The notes beneath the pieces were generated by a model that saw nothing but the letters and a program-made list of their open reading frames with translations, was not told where the DNA came from and did not search any database. Below, piece by piece: positions 1 through 8,242 of a stretch of 64,000 bases of DNA (its first letter is position 1; each line of letters starts with the position of its first letter). The position numbers and the translations under genes were made by a program. This stretch comes from Halostagnicola larsenii XH-48. Lineage in GTDB: Archaea; Halobacteriota; Halobacteria; Halobacteriales; Natrialbaceae. The stretch is taken from contig NZ_CP007058.1 in NCBI RefSeq assembly GCF_000517625.1, positions 108,664 through 172,663 on the forward strand, read 5' to 3'.

Positions 1-283
1 GCCGGATTTCAAACGTAATGTCCGCAGGCAGCCTATTCACCCCCTCATAGGTCACGCGAATCTCATCAGCATCTTCATGCTCAGCATCGCCAAACGTGAG
101 TTCAGATATCTCTCCATTATCGCTCGTAATGGCTGCATCGTTAACAGCCCACTCAACCTCACTCAATGCGAGGGCCGAACGGCTATTGGGTACGATCAAA
201 CCTACACTTGCAAGTCCGCCTGCACAGATACGGGCTACCCACCGCTTGAATTCGCGACGTGTCAATTGGATCTTACGGCTCAT
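1..283 (-). CDS. Exported hypothetical protein, C-terminus cut by window edge
   Basis: Reading leftwards from an ATG at 283, the frame stays open to the window edge, giving the first 94 residues. The N-terminus has a twin-arginine-like TRREF motif at residues 8-12, then a hydrophobic stretch rich in Ala/Gly/Leu/Val to about residue 31 and an ALA cleavage-like end near residue 39. This predicts export through Tat or Sec. The mature part is acidic and starts like a beta-rich extracellular domain. I do not recognise the family. Similar Tat-leader small proteins occur in haloarchaeal accessory DNA, but that is only a resemblance. The leader, the ATG and the continuous frame support a real gene; its function is unknown. 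Confidence 0.6.
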   Translation of the reverse strand, partial: MSRKIQLTRREFKRWVARICAGGLASVGLIVPNSRSALALSEVEWAVNDAAITSDNGEISELTFGDAEHEDADEIRVTYEGVNRLPADITFEIR

Positions 284-919
284 GAAAATCGCTGCTATTT
301 CGTATGATCTGTAGTGTGATATTCAGATTCATTTATGATAGCTAATAGAAAATTATGAATTTCCTACCGTATTTGGGAAGATGAATTACCAGTAGAGGAT
401 ACGCAGAAATAGTTTAGTAGCGGAACTAGCTGTGGTTTTCATCGATATCTGTCTTCAGCTATGCGAAAAACCACGTGACGGCAGCAGGATATAGAAGGAA
501 TGATGAGGAACAGCTGTGGACACCAAAAGCCTCCTCATCCCGAATTAGGCGTCGACTTACACCCTCTCTGAATTCCCCGAAGAGTACTTCGAAGAATTCT
601 GTGTGGTCGAACGGGACCACAAATTCCAGACAGTGGTCTCAATAGAGCGTTCGAGAGGCTCTCGAAGAACAGCGCAGTTCGTCTCTGGTTTCAGTCGGAT
701 GCTCGGTCCCATCACCTGCGGGTCTCCCTTATCGGTCGTCGTCGGTCACGAAGGAGGACATTTCTCGAGGACCCTCTCGAGCCACCATTCGTCCGCGTCT
801 GAAGATTGGATGTAGCAGTTTCCAGGTTTCACGATCGAGTATACGCCGTTATAGGGGATACTCTTCTGACGGGTACATTCAGGAGACATCGTACGAGGAC
901 GAACAGCTATGCCACTGGC
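284..919. other. Gene-poor stretch, possible decayed coding remnant
   Basis: No convincing intact gene lies here. GC is lower than in the flanking genes between about 300 and 480. An open frame on the plus strand from 549 to 815 encodes an acidic peptide (for example EFPEEYFEEF near its start) but has no plausible upstream start and is interrupted at 546. It could be the relic of a lost gene. Nothing else is supported. Confidence 0.35.
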
Positions 920-1744
920 ATGCGTACTGTTACCATGTTATTTACTTCCGCCAGCACACCGCTCGAGGACATCGAGTTCCTCGCGCGGTCGGAACACCGA
1001 GTCACCGTGCTCGATACACTGACCGAGAACGCAGCGACTCGAGGCGATCTCCGAGCCGCAACTGAAGCCTCGTCCTCGACGGTTAGCCGGACGTTACGGG
1101 CGTTCGAAGAACGGAACTGGATCAGTAGAAGTGGTAATCAATACGAAGCAACACAGTTGGGCGCGTTCGTTGCCGCGGGGATGCGAGACCTGATCAATCG
1201 ACTCGAGACCGAGCGAACGCTTCGCGATGTCTGGCCATGGTTTCCGAGCGAGGCAAGTGGGTTTACCGTCGAGATGGTCGCCGATGCGACAGTGACGGTT
1301 GCCGAATCCGACACTCCATACGCACCAGTCAACCGATTTCTGTCGTTGCTCCGGGAAACGGAGCAGTTTCGCTTCGTCGGCACCGATATCGCCCTGCTCG
1401 AGCCCTGTAAGGACGAGCTTCGTCAGCAGGTTATAAGCGGGATGCAGACGGCAATCATCGACCCGCCGAGCGTTGCCGAATACATCCTCTCGACGTACCG
1501 AGACCACTGTTCGACGGTCCTCGAGCGGCAGAATTTTACCGTCGAGCTACACGACGATCTGCCGTCCTACGGTGTCAGTCTCTTCGACGACCGAATCGCC
1601 ATTAGCTGCTATGACCCGGACAGCGGGATGGTACGAGCGGTAATCGATACGGACGACCCCGTCGCACGAGACTGGGCGGAGTCGACGTTCGTGGCCTATC
1701 GCGATGAGGCTCGGCCATTGACGCTCGAGCAGTCCGAGGACTGA
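920..1744 (+). CDS. Winged-helix transcriptional regulator, FilR1-like
   Basis: The 274-residue protein has an N-terminal winged helix at about residues 10-75 (recognition region SSSTVSRTLRAFEERNW) and a longer C-terminal part. That arrangement matches haloarchaeal MarR/ArsR-type regulators with a FilR1-like middle domain (PF08350 type). The C-terminal region contains the family-like sequence FVGTDIALLEPCKDELRQQV, thought to sense a ligand. The open frame begins at 806, but the residues before the methionine at 920 do not look conserved. The methionine at 935 is an equally good start. The gene is monocistronic with a long gene-poor region upstream. The target is unknown and an autoregulatory role is only a guess. 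Confidence 0.75.
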   Translation: MRTVTMLFTSASTPLEDIEFLARSEHRVTVLDTLTENAATRGDLRAATEASSSTVSRTLRAFEERNWISRSGNQYEATQLGAFVAAGMRDLINRLETERTLRDVWPWFPSEASGFTVEMVADATVTVAESDTPYAPVNRFLSLLRETEQFRFVGTDIALLEPCKDELRQQVISGMQTAIIDPPSVAEYILSTYRDHCSTVLERQNFTVELHDDLPSYGVSLFDDRIAISCYDPDSGMVRAVIDTDDPVARDWAESTFVAYRDEARPLTLEQSED

Positions 1745-1919
1745 GCAGGACCACGATGGCACAGTAGGTGATCCCCCTCGCAGTTTCTGATTTCGGCGCC
1801 CTCTCATTGTCGTCGGCTACCGATTTGCATGGTCTGCACGAATGGCACTGGTTGCACGAAACCCACTAGATGCCTACATTATCACCCTCACTGTACCTCC
1901 ACTTGGAGGCTGACTGACA

Positions 1920-2132
1920 ATGGCAGACGACACCCTGGCAGAAGAACAGATGACAGCGTTACAAGTAGCGTGCGACACCGAGGTCTCGGGCTGTCTTTTC
2001 CTCATGCGGACCGAGGAAAGCGACAAGGAGCGGCTCCTTGAGATCACGCGCGATCACGTCCGAGAACAACACGGAAAAGACTACACCCTCGAGGAAATCG
2101 ACGAACAACACGTAAACGAAGTCGAGGTTTGA
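1920..2132 (+). CDS. Small DUF1059-like protein
   Basis: The 70-residue acidic protein carries two cysteines (CDTEVSGC) spaced as in the DUF1059 family of small predicted metal-binding proteins. The C-terminal helix REQHGKDYTLEEI matches the family's common HA..HG pattern loosely. The start is the first ATG of the frame, and a second gene follows 48 bases downstream on the same strand. The two may be co-transcribed. The biochemical role of this family is not established. Confidence 0.7.
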   Translation: MADDTLAEEQMTALQVACDTEVSGCLFLMRTEESDKERLLEITRDHVREQHGKDYTLEEIDEQHVNEVEV

Positions 2133-2180
2133 ACCGACGCAAAAACGACAGAACGGACTACGAAGAAGGAACACGAACTC

Positions 2181-2720
2181 ATGAGCGTTGATCGAACAAC
2201 CGTTGAACAGCACGAAACTGAGTACGAACTCGGGCGCGGCGGACGAACGGGATCGGTGCTGATGGCGCTCGCGGGCATCGCCTTCGTCGGCTACGGGGTG
2301 GTTTTCCTCGCGAGAACGTTCTTCGGCTCCGGTTTCGAACTCGGCGTCGCGACCTTGAACGGGGTTACCCCGGCGGATCTCAATGCGGTCGATCCGGCGA
2401 TCATGCACTACATCAACCACCTGCACGTCGCTACCGCGGCGTTCATCATCACCACCGGAATTGCTATCGCGGCGCTGGCGTGGTACGGCGTTCGAGGCGG
2501 TCAGCTGTGGGCGTGGGCGACAGCGGTCGTGGTTGCCGTGGTCGGCCTGGCGCTCGCGCTGCCAATGCACTATATGGATCTCTTCACACACAGTTGGATG
2601 ACCCACCTCGGCCCGATCTATCTCGCAACGATCGTCTTCGTCGTGGGCGCTATCCTCGCGTATCGAGGGATGCGATCCGGTACTCGGGCACTAGGGCCCG
2701 ACGGGAATACTGGGAATTAG
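2181..2720 (+). CDS. Four-helix membrane protein
   Basis: The 179-residue protein starts with about 30 charged residues and then has four hydrophobic segments, near residues 28-50, 82-105, 113-133 and 143-160. The last is followed by a short charged tail. Conserved-looking histidines and an acidic pair lie between segments (MHYINHLH and MHYMDLFTHSWMTH), which could bind metal or haem, but I recognise no catalytic motif. The gene sits 48 bases after the DUF1059-like gene, so an operon is plausible. It looks like an uncharacterised haloarchaeal membrane protein. Confidence 0.75.
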   Translation: MSVDRTTVEQHETEYELGRGGRTGSVLMALAGIAFVGYGVVFLARTFFGSGFELGVATLNGVTPADLNAVDPAIMHYINHLHVATAAFIITTGIAIAALAWYGVRGGQLWAWATAVVVAVVGLALALPMHYMDLFTHSWMTHLGPIYLATIVFVVGAILAYRGMRSGTRALGPDGNTGN

Positions 2721-3057
2721 CCCTCCCATTTCTCCATCGACCAAATTGCCGACGGTCGGGTGAAAAGTCTAAGACTTCCGAAACGAGCGCTGAGTTTACT
2801 GACTACCATCGACTCTCTTATCAGTGGGAAGAGACCGTAGATCGCCAGCATTTTGACGGCCGATCTGCTGAGTGAGGTATCGATCGCTTCCTCCCCGGTT
2901 CGTCGAGGAAGGGACGTCAAGAACAGTTTGGGATACTGTATTGCCGAGTTCTATGACCTTACAGAAGTAAAATCCACCTGGAAAATATCGGACTCTCCCC
3001 TCTCTTCTCTCTCCGAACACCAAAGATATTTAACACAATCTGCCGATTCAGTGCTGT
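2721..3057. other. Intergenic region with promoter-like AT-rich end
   Basis: I see no gene in this stretch. The last 40 bases contain an AT-rich element, GATATTTAAC, about 30 bases before the start codon at 3058. It fits a TATA box for the following small gene. The remainder is without recognisable repeats. Confidence 0.4.
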
Positions 3058-3306
3058 ATGATGCGACAACAGGAGTCGGAGGTCCCGAAAACGACTGGAT
3101 ACATCCTCGGGATTGGACAAGTTATCCAACTCTTGAGTTTCCCCTTACTGGTGATGGGGCAATTCCTCCTCCAGACGGACGACCTCTCCTTGGTAATTGC
3201 TTCGGCGGCGCTCGTGCTTGCAGTCGGGAACTTCGTCGTCCTTTACCAATTGCAGCAAGCGTTATTCGAAAACGGAACGACAGAATGGATGAGTTGGGTG
3301 AGCTAG
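3058..3306 (+). CDS. Small two-helix membrane protein
   Basis: This 82-residue frame has two hydrophobic segments (about residues 14-36 and 43-66) joined by a short acidic loop, a polar N-terminus and a short C-terminal tail. A TATA-like sequence lies at the right distance upstream. Two adjacent ATG codons (3058 and 3061) could both serve as start. I recognise no family. The gene is supported by its hydrophobicity pattern and promoter context rather than homology. Confidence 0.5.
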   Translation: MMRQQESEVPKTTGYILGIGQVIQLLSFPLLVMGQFLLQTDDLSLVIASAALVLAVGNFVVLYQLQQALFENGTTEWMSWVS

Positions 3307-3376
3307 TGCGTCATCGCATGGTTGAGGGGTCACAGAATAGGAACTTCGACAACCGAGCACTACCCGCTGGTGAACT

Positions 3377-3455
3377 GCCTCGGGGTCAAGTGGTTCGAGA
3401 CGCCAAAGGCGTCTCGTCATCCCGAAAGACTTCGTCTTTCGGACGACCCCGTGGC
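3377..3455. repeat. Three-way-junction palindromic element, copy A
   Basis: An outer stem pairs 3377-3387 with 3445-3455: GCC, a T-T mismatch, then CGGGGTC against GACCCCG, T, GGC. It encloses two perfect 9-bp hairpins with 3-base loops, one at 3396-3416 (CGAGACGCC/GGCGTCTCG) and one at 3422-3442 (CCGAAAGAC/GTCTTTCGG). The element lies between convergent genes. A diverged copy with the same fold is at 59625-59696. Such double hairpins resemble ends of IS200/IS605 or palindrome-associated elements in haloarchaea, but no transposase is nearby. Confidence 0.75.
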
Positions 3456-3507
3456 ATTCGCCTTGCACCGCCTGTAAAACTCAGCAGAGATGGGACGTAC
3501 GACGGGT

Positions 3508-4398
3508 TCAGAAGAGTCCGATGACGAACCCAACCCCCATAATGATGAGGACGACAGCGGAGAACGCCGGGAGGTACGGTGTGTACCGCTCGACTTTCTC
3601 CTCGGAGTGCTGGTAGCCCGCGATCAACAGCATCGTCAGACTAACGATACCCAGGATGACGGTGAGGGCGTACGCACTCATCAGCTCGAGGCAGTGATTC
3701 GACCCGGCACAGAGCGCGATGATCTCGAACTCCTCCTCGTGGGCAAACCCGAGGACGAACGCGAACCACGCGATACCGAGGAGCCCCCGGTCGGCGGCTT
3801 CATCGGGATCACCGTGTGAATGTGAGTGCCCACCGACGAACGGAACGAACCCTTTCAGACGCGAAAGTACGCCATTGTCATCGTGGTCGTGCGAATTGTC
3901 GCGGGAGGTATCACGTGAACGGCCCTCTTCGTTCGCCTCGCTGTGTTGCGTGTCCGAATCGTGTCGGTGCTCTCTCGAGTGGTGTTCGTGGTCATGCGAG
4001 TCTCCGTGGTTGGCGTGACCGGAGTCGTGGTCATCATCGTGACCGCCGTGAGCATGTCCGTGGAAGTACTCACGGATGCCAAGCGCTATCAGCAGGACAC
4101 CGGCCACGAGACTGACTGGCCCGCCGATTTGGATGCCACCGGCTATCGTAATCGGCTCGTTGACCTGTGTGAGGTTGAAGTAGTCCTTCGCGTAGAAGAA
4201 CACGCCGACCATCGCGATACTACTCACGAGATGGCCGACGCCGATGATGAAACTCGCGGCGAACCCGTACACCCACTTGTTCGTCTGATCGAGGGCGTAC
4301 GACGCGGCAACGGGCCATCCGTGGCCCGGCTCGATACCGTGAACGGCACCGAGTGCGACCGCCCCGAGGAGAAGGCCGAGCGATTCACCGTGTAACAT
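3508..4398 (-). CDS. Nickel/cobalt transporter, NicO/RcnA-like
   Basis: The 296-residue membrane protein has the signature HGIEPGHGW at residues 20-28, which resembles the HALEPGH motif of RcnA-type nickel/cobalt exporters (NicO family). Six or so hydrophobic segments are present: three before residue 115, and three after residue 210. The long central loop (about 113-210) is extraordinarily rich in His and Asp, with repeated HGHAHGGHDDDHD-like and HSHSHGD stretches, and probably binds metal in the cytoplasm or at the pore entrance. A NikR-type regulator diverges from it 106 bases away, which supports nickel as substrate. RcnA-like members export whereas NiCoT members import. The motif favours export, but the direction cannot be decided from sequence. 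Confidence 0.85.
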   Translation of the reverse strand: MLHGESLGLLLGAVALGAVHGIEPGHGWPVAASYALDQTNKWVYGFAASFIIGVGHLVSSIAMVGVFFYAKDYFNLTQVNEPITIAGGIQIGGPVSLVAGVLLIALGIREYFHGHAHGGHDDDHDSGHANHGDSHDHEHHSREHRHDSDTQHSEANEEGRSRDTSRDNSHDHDDNGVLSRLKGFVPFVGGHSHSHGDPDEAADRGLLGIAWFAFVLGFAHEEEFEIIALCAGSNHCLELMSAYALTVILGIVSLTMLLIAGYQHSEEKVERYTPYLPAFSAVVLIIMGVGFVIGLF

Positions 4399-4504
4399 CC
4401 CTTGAGATGCATATCGGCCGATCGTGCGGATAACGGTTGTTACTACCGTACCGGGGGAATCGTAATACTAGGGGACCTTATGAAAGCGGAACGAGTTCGC
4501 CTAT
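4399..4504. promoter_or_regulatory. Divergent promoter region, transporter/NikR
   Basis: This 106-base interval must hold both promoters and any NikR operator. A TATA-like CTTATGAAA at 4478-4486 sits about 25 bases before the nikR start. I did not find the GTATGA-type palindrome bound by the E. coli NikR, so the archaeal operator, if present, has a different sequence. Confidence 0.4.
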
Positions 4505-4900
4505 ATGCGAACGAGCTTCAGTATCCCCGATGAAGTCGTCGAAGAGTTTGACCAGGTGTGGCAAGAACAGGAACTCGAAAACAGGTCGCGGGCGGTCAGA
4601 GAAGCGATGCTCGAGTATATCGAATCACACTCGCGCCTCGAGGAGACGAGCGGTGACGTCGTCGCGCTCGTCGCCTTCGATTATCGTCACCACGAGGTAA
4701 TTCGAGAGCTTCACGCCGTTCAGCACAGGTATCAGGACGTGATCCTCAATACGAGTCACACACACCACGGCGAATGGTGTCTCGAGTCGCTGTTCTGTCG
4801 GGGGTCAGCCGAGCAAGTTCGGGAGTTGACTTATCGACTCCGCGACTTCGACGGTGTGCGGCGAGTGAAAGTGATGGTGATCAGAGATAGCGCGGAATGA
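4505..4900 (+). CDS. nikR: NikR-type nickel-responsive regulator
   Basis: The 131-residue protein has an N-terminal ribbon-helix-helix DNA-binding domain (about residues 1-45, beginning MRTSFSIPDEVVEEFD) and a C-terminal ACT-like metal-binding tetramerisation domain. By spacing, H74, H85 and H87 match the E. coli NikR ligands H76, H87 and H89. The following cysteine is C92, giving H-x-H-x4-C instead of the usual H-x-H-x5-C, so the ligand loop is one residue shorter. It is divergent from a nickel/cobalt transporter, its likely target. NikR proteins bind operators when loaded with nickel and usually repress. Whether this one controls an exporter or an importer is open. Confidence 0.88.
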   Translation: MRTSFSIPDEVVEEFDQVWQEQELENRSRAVREAMLEYIESHSRLEETSGDVVALVAFDYRHHEVIRELHAVQHRYQDVILNTSHTHHGEWCLESLFCRGSAEQVRELTYRLRDFDGVRRVKVMVIRDSAE

Positions 4901-5053
4901 ATTACGCTCCGCTATTGCTGTTCGATGGGTCACAGGTTTCGTTCCTGCTCTCGATACTGAGCGATGGAACAACTGTCGACGGAACGCTCTCTGTGAACCC
5001 GGTCGTGGGATACGACGAGCATAGCAACGGCGCAGGAGTTTTTATGTGTGCAT

Positions 5054-5070
5054 GTAGTACTGTGTACTAC
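5054..5070. promoter_or_regulatory. Perfect palindrome in the vapBC promoter
   Basis: GTAGTAC at 5054-5060 and GTACTAC at 5064-5070 form a perfect 7-3-7 inverted repeat ending one base before the antitoxin start codon. A T-rich TATA-like element (about 5039-5046) lies just upstream, so the palindrome occupies the interval between TATA box and transcription start. This position fits an autoregulatory operator bound by the VapB or VapBC complex. Confidence 0.7.
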
Positions 5071-5071
5071 G

Positions 5072-5332
5072 ATGGCGACGAAAACGATTTCACTCGACGA
5101 AGAAGCGTACGAGCGCCTGAAGGCTCGGAAGAACGAAGGGGAAAGCTTCAGTGAAACCGTCAAACGCCTCGCGGGAGAACGGTCGTGGAACGAAGTTACG
5201 GGCATCCTCTCCGAGGAGGAAGCGACGGACCTCGAGAGCGCTATCGAGGACGGACGCGCTCGGTCCACAGAACGGAGTAACCGCCTCACAGCAGCGCTAG
5301 ACGAAGCTGTTGACGACGAGAAGCCGGAATGA
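5072..5332 (+). CDS. vapB: VapB-type antitoxin
   Basis: The 86-residue protein begins MATKTISLDEEAYERLKARK, typical of ribbon-helix-helix/AbrB-like antitoxins of haloarchaeal VapBC pairs. The DNA-binding strand-helix part covers about residues 1-40, and the acidic, helical C-terminal half probably wraps around the toxin. The frame is open upstream to 5048, but those residues overlap the palindromic operator and look non-coding, so the ATG at 5072 is preferred. Its stop overlaps the toxin start by four bases (ATGA), giving translational coupling. It should neutralise the PIN-domain toxin and repress the operon. Confidence 0.88.
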   Translation: MATKTISLDEEAYERLKARKNEGESFSETVKRLAGERSWNEVTGILSEEEATDLESAIEDGRARSTERSNRLTAALDEAVDDEKPE

Positions 5333-5721
5333 TTCAGGATACGTCGTTCATTATCGATTTATTGCGCGGAGACGAAAATGCGAAACGCCTTCTCGAGATC
5401 CTCGAAAAGGAGTCACGACCACAAAGAGTGTCCGCTGTGACGATACTCGAACTTTACGAGGGCGTCGCCCGTTCACAGACACCGGAAACGAAACGAGAGC
5501 GTATTCTCGACGTACTTGAAACGAAGCACGTCATAACCGCCGACCAAACGGTAATGCGGAAAGCCGGTAAACTCTCCGGTGGGCTACTCAACGACGGCGA
5601 GCGAATCGAGCGGGAAGACTGTATTATCGCCGCTACTGCCCTGCTGAACGATGAGCCAATCATCACCAGAAATACCAAACATTTCAACCGTTTCGATGAC
5701 CTCGAAGTACGGTCGTACTAG
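5329..5721 (+). CDS. vapC: VapC PIN-domain ribonuclease toxin
   Basis: The 130-residue protein is a PIN-domain endoribonuclease. The acidic metal-binding residues are visible: D4 in MIQDTSFIID, E41 in TILELYEG and D97 in REDCIIAATA. The C-terminal TRNTKHF motif supplies N115. All expected catalytic residues are present, so the toxin appears intact. VapC enzymes cleave specific tRNAs or rRNA and stop translation when antitoxin is lost. It overlaps the antitoxin gene by four bases, and no further gene follows for 128 bases. The cluster is a complete type II toxin-antitoxin operon. Its RNA target cannot be read from sequence. Confidence 0.92.
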   Translation: MIQDTSFIIDLLRGDENAKRLLEILEKESRPQRVSAVTILELYEGVARSQTPETKRERILDVLETKHVITADQTVMRKAGKLSGGLLNDGERIEREDCIIAATALLNDEPIITRNTKHFNRFDDLEVRSY

Positions 5722-5849
5722 TACTGCGGTAATTGCGGGTTCCACAGTCTACTCTCGTTCTAGAATTCAGTGGCGTTCGTGTTTCTGCGAAAAGGAGCCA
5801 GGTAACGTAGACGCGGATCGCTACGAGTAGGCATCTCCCGCTGTAGCTG

Positions 5850-6160
5850 TTACCGATTCTCGCGCTGATGGACCTTGTTCAGTTCGATCAACATCCGAAA
5901 CGTCGCCTTGACGAGGTTCGGGTCGAGGTCGAACTGCGCTGCGTTTTCCCCGGCTCGTTCCATGACCTGTTCTTCCTGTTTCTCGTCGGTCGTCGGCAGG
6001 TCCCGTTCGTCTTTGACCGCGGCGATGGTGTCCGCGACGTACGTTCGCTGGGCGATGAGTTCGACCAGTTCCTGGTCAATCGTCCGGATCTCCTCGCGAA
6101 GCTCGTCGAGATCCATCTCCTCCGGCTTTCGATTCTCCCCGTCTTTTGGTGAGTCCTGAG

Positions 6161-6164
<4 letters not shown>
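5850..6164 (-). CDS. Chorismate mutase, AroQ class
   Basis: The 104-residue protein converts chorismate to prephenate in phenylalanine/tyrosine synthesis. After an acidic N-terminal extension of about 16 residues, the AroQ three-helix pattern is clear: DELREEIRTIDQELVELIAQR, then VADTIAAVKDERDLP, then the C-terminal helix ending ELNKVHQRENR. Arg and Lys residues in these helices form the active site in the family. The start ATG at 6164 overlaps the stop of the shikimate kinase gene by four bases, so the two are translationally coupled. The longer frame extending upstream to 6455 lies inside the kinase gene and is not real. Confidence 0.9.
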
Positions 6165-7045
<881 letters not shown>

Positions 7046-7183
7046 TCAGAGCGGGTATTTACCGCTGGCGGTCGACGCCGTTTTGGCCGGAGCGGTCGAT
7101 GGCACGGTCCTCGAGAGATTCCGCGTCGAATCGCGGGCTTCGAGAGCGGTTCGTTTTTGCGAGTCCATCGCGTCAGTCTGACT

Positions 7184-7615
7184 ATGAGCATGCGAAGCAA
7201 CGTCGCCCCCAGTACGCTCGAGGTCGACCTGGTCGATGGCGGCATCGTCGTTCACTACCTCGACGGGCGCGAGGCGTTCTATCACGGGCCGCCGAAGGCG
7301 GTCGAGAAGTCGATAACGACGCCGCCGGGAAAGGAGGTTCACGTCCTCGTCACCGATCCGGACGGCATCGAGGGCGTGATGACCTACGTCAACGACCGGA
7401 ACACGCACGACGACATCCTCGAAACGACCGGCGTCGGTCGTGTCATGCTTGAGGGAACCGACGAGGAAGAGCTGTTCCCCGGCGTTCGGGTCTCGACAGA
7501 AGCGTACTCGATCCGCGTCGAGGCTGAGCCGGCGATGGTCGACGGCCGCGTGTTCGTCTTCGCCGAGGACGAGATGAGCGAACACGCCTACGAACTCGTC
7601 GCGGGTGAGGCGTGA
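7184..7615 (+). CDS. Conserved haloarchaeal protein, DUF5796-like
   Basis: The 143-residue acidic protein matches, as I recall it, the haloarchaeal DUF5796 family. Recognisable stretches are YLDGREAFYHGPP, TPPGKEVHVLVTDP, VMTYVNDRNTHDDILE and a C-terminal VFVFAEDE. The start at 7184 is preferred over the frame beginning at 7157, because the family begins with a short Met-Ser-x-Arg stretch. It has no signal peptide or membrane segment and is probably a small cytoplasmic beta-rich protein. It is transcribed divergently from the shikimate kinase gene. The function is unknown. Confidence 0.85.
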   Translation: MSMRSNVAPSTLEVDLVDGGIVVHYLDGREAFYHGPPKAVEKSITTPPGKEVHVLVTDPDGIEGVMTYVNDRNTHDDILETTGVGRVMLEGTDEEELFPGVRVSTEAYSIRVEAEPAMVDGRVFVFAEDEMSEHAYELVAGEA

Positions 7616-7658
7616 TGCTCGTAGCAAGGGATCGTCTGCTCGCCGACGGTGGTGCGTG

Positions 7659-7904
7659 ATGCCGCTGCAAAAGCAGTGGCACGATCTGAATCGAAAAACC
7701 ATCGGCCGGGTTCCGGATCGACCGGGCGTCTACGAACTCGGTGACGCGGACGGAGCGGTGACTCAGATCGGCACCGGAATCCTTCGCGACGAACTCAAAA
7801 CGGCGCTCGCCTACGGCGACGGGGATCGCGTTCGGTGGACGGCGACGCAGACTCGAGCGCAGGCCCAGGAATTGGCTGGCGAACATCGGGAACGGCTCGA
7901 ATGA
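7659..7904 (+). CDS. Conserved haloarchaeal protein, DUF7508-like
   Basis: The 81-residue protein begins MPLQKQWHDLNRKTIGRVPD and has RPGVYELGDADG, which resembles the first strand of GIY-YIG folds (PGVY..). The remaining GIY-YIG catalytic residues are not evident, so nuclease activity should not be assumed. It corresponds to a short, widely conserved haloarchaeal family (DUF7508 in my recollection). It follows the DUF5796-like gene by 43 bases on the same strand, so co-transcription is likely. The N-terminal extension open to 7605 overlaps the previous stop region and is not expected to be translated. Confidence 0.8.
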   Translation: MPLQKQWHDLNRKTIGRVPDRPGVYELGDADGAVTQIGTGILRDELKTALAYGDGDRVRWTATQTRAQAQELAGEHRERLE

Positions 7905-7986
7905 GTGCCCGAAGGCGGACGGAAGGGAATCTGGGAAGCCGCTGACGGACAGTCGGAGCGCACACTGAGAGCGCCACGGACGAGCG

Positions 7987-8121
7987 TCACTGGATGTAGG
8001 ACGGATCGTCCCCGTCGCACTGGGTTTCGTGGTCGACCGCCTCGCTCTCGTCGGTAAAGAGCAGCCCGCAGGTTTCACACTCGTACCACGTGGCGTTGTC
8101 GCGCTCTGTCTCGACGACCAT
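7987..8121 (-). CDS. Zinc-finger miniprotein, DUF7128-like
   Basis: This 44-residue protein is a complete small gene. It begins MVVETERDNATWYECETCG and has a C-x2-C ... H-x3-C arrangement (CETCG, then DHETQC) that would hold one zinc ion in a C2H2/C2HC-like finger. It ends DDPSYIQ, a tail I recall as conserved in the haloarchaeal DUF7128 family. The frame is open far upstream to 8472, but that part is antisense to the AAA ATPase gene, so the ATG at 8121 is chosen. It is divergent from the ATPase gene with 121 bases between. The role is unknown. Confidence 0.85.
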   Translation of the reverse strand: MVVETERDNATWYECETCGLLFTDESEAVDHETQCDGDDPSYIQ

Positions 8122-8242
8122 GCTTCGTCTATTGGGAAGAACGCCCAAAGGCGTTTCTCCGGCAGGGTCGCTCGCTGGCACAGACGTACCTTCGAAATCC
8201 CGCGGGACAATTCTCAAGACCGTACGGCTGAAACGATGGAGT

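Noticed and set aside
549..815. Possible transposase or other coding fragment
   Set aside because: The frame has no start, a stop just upstream at 546 and no motif I can assign. Kept only as a possible remnant.
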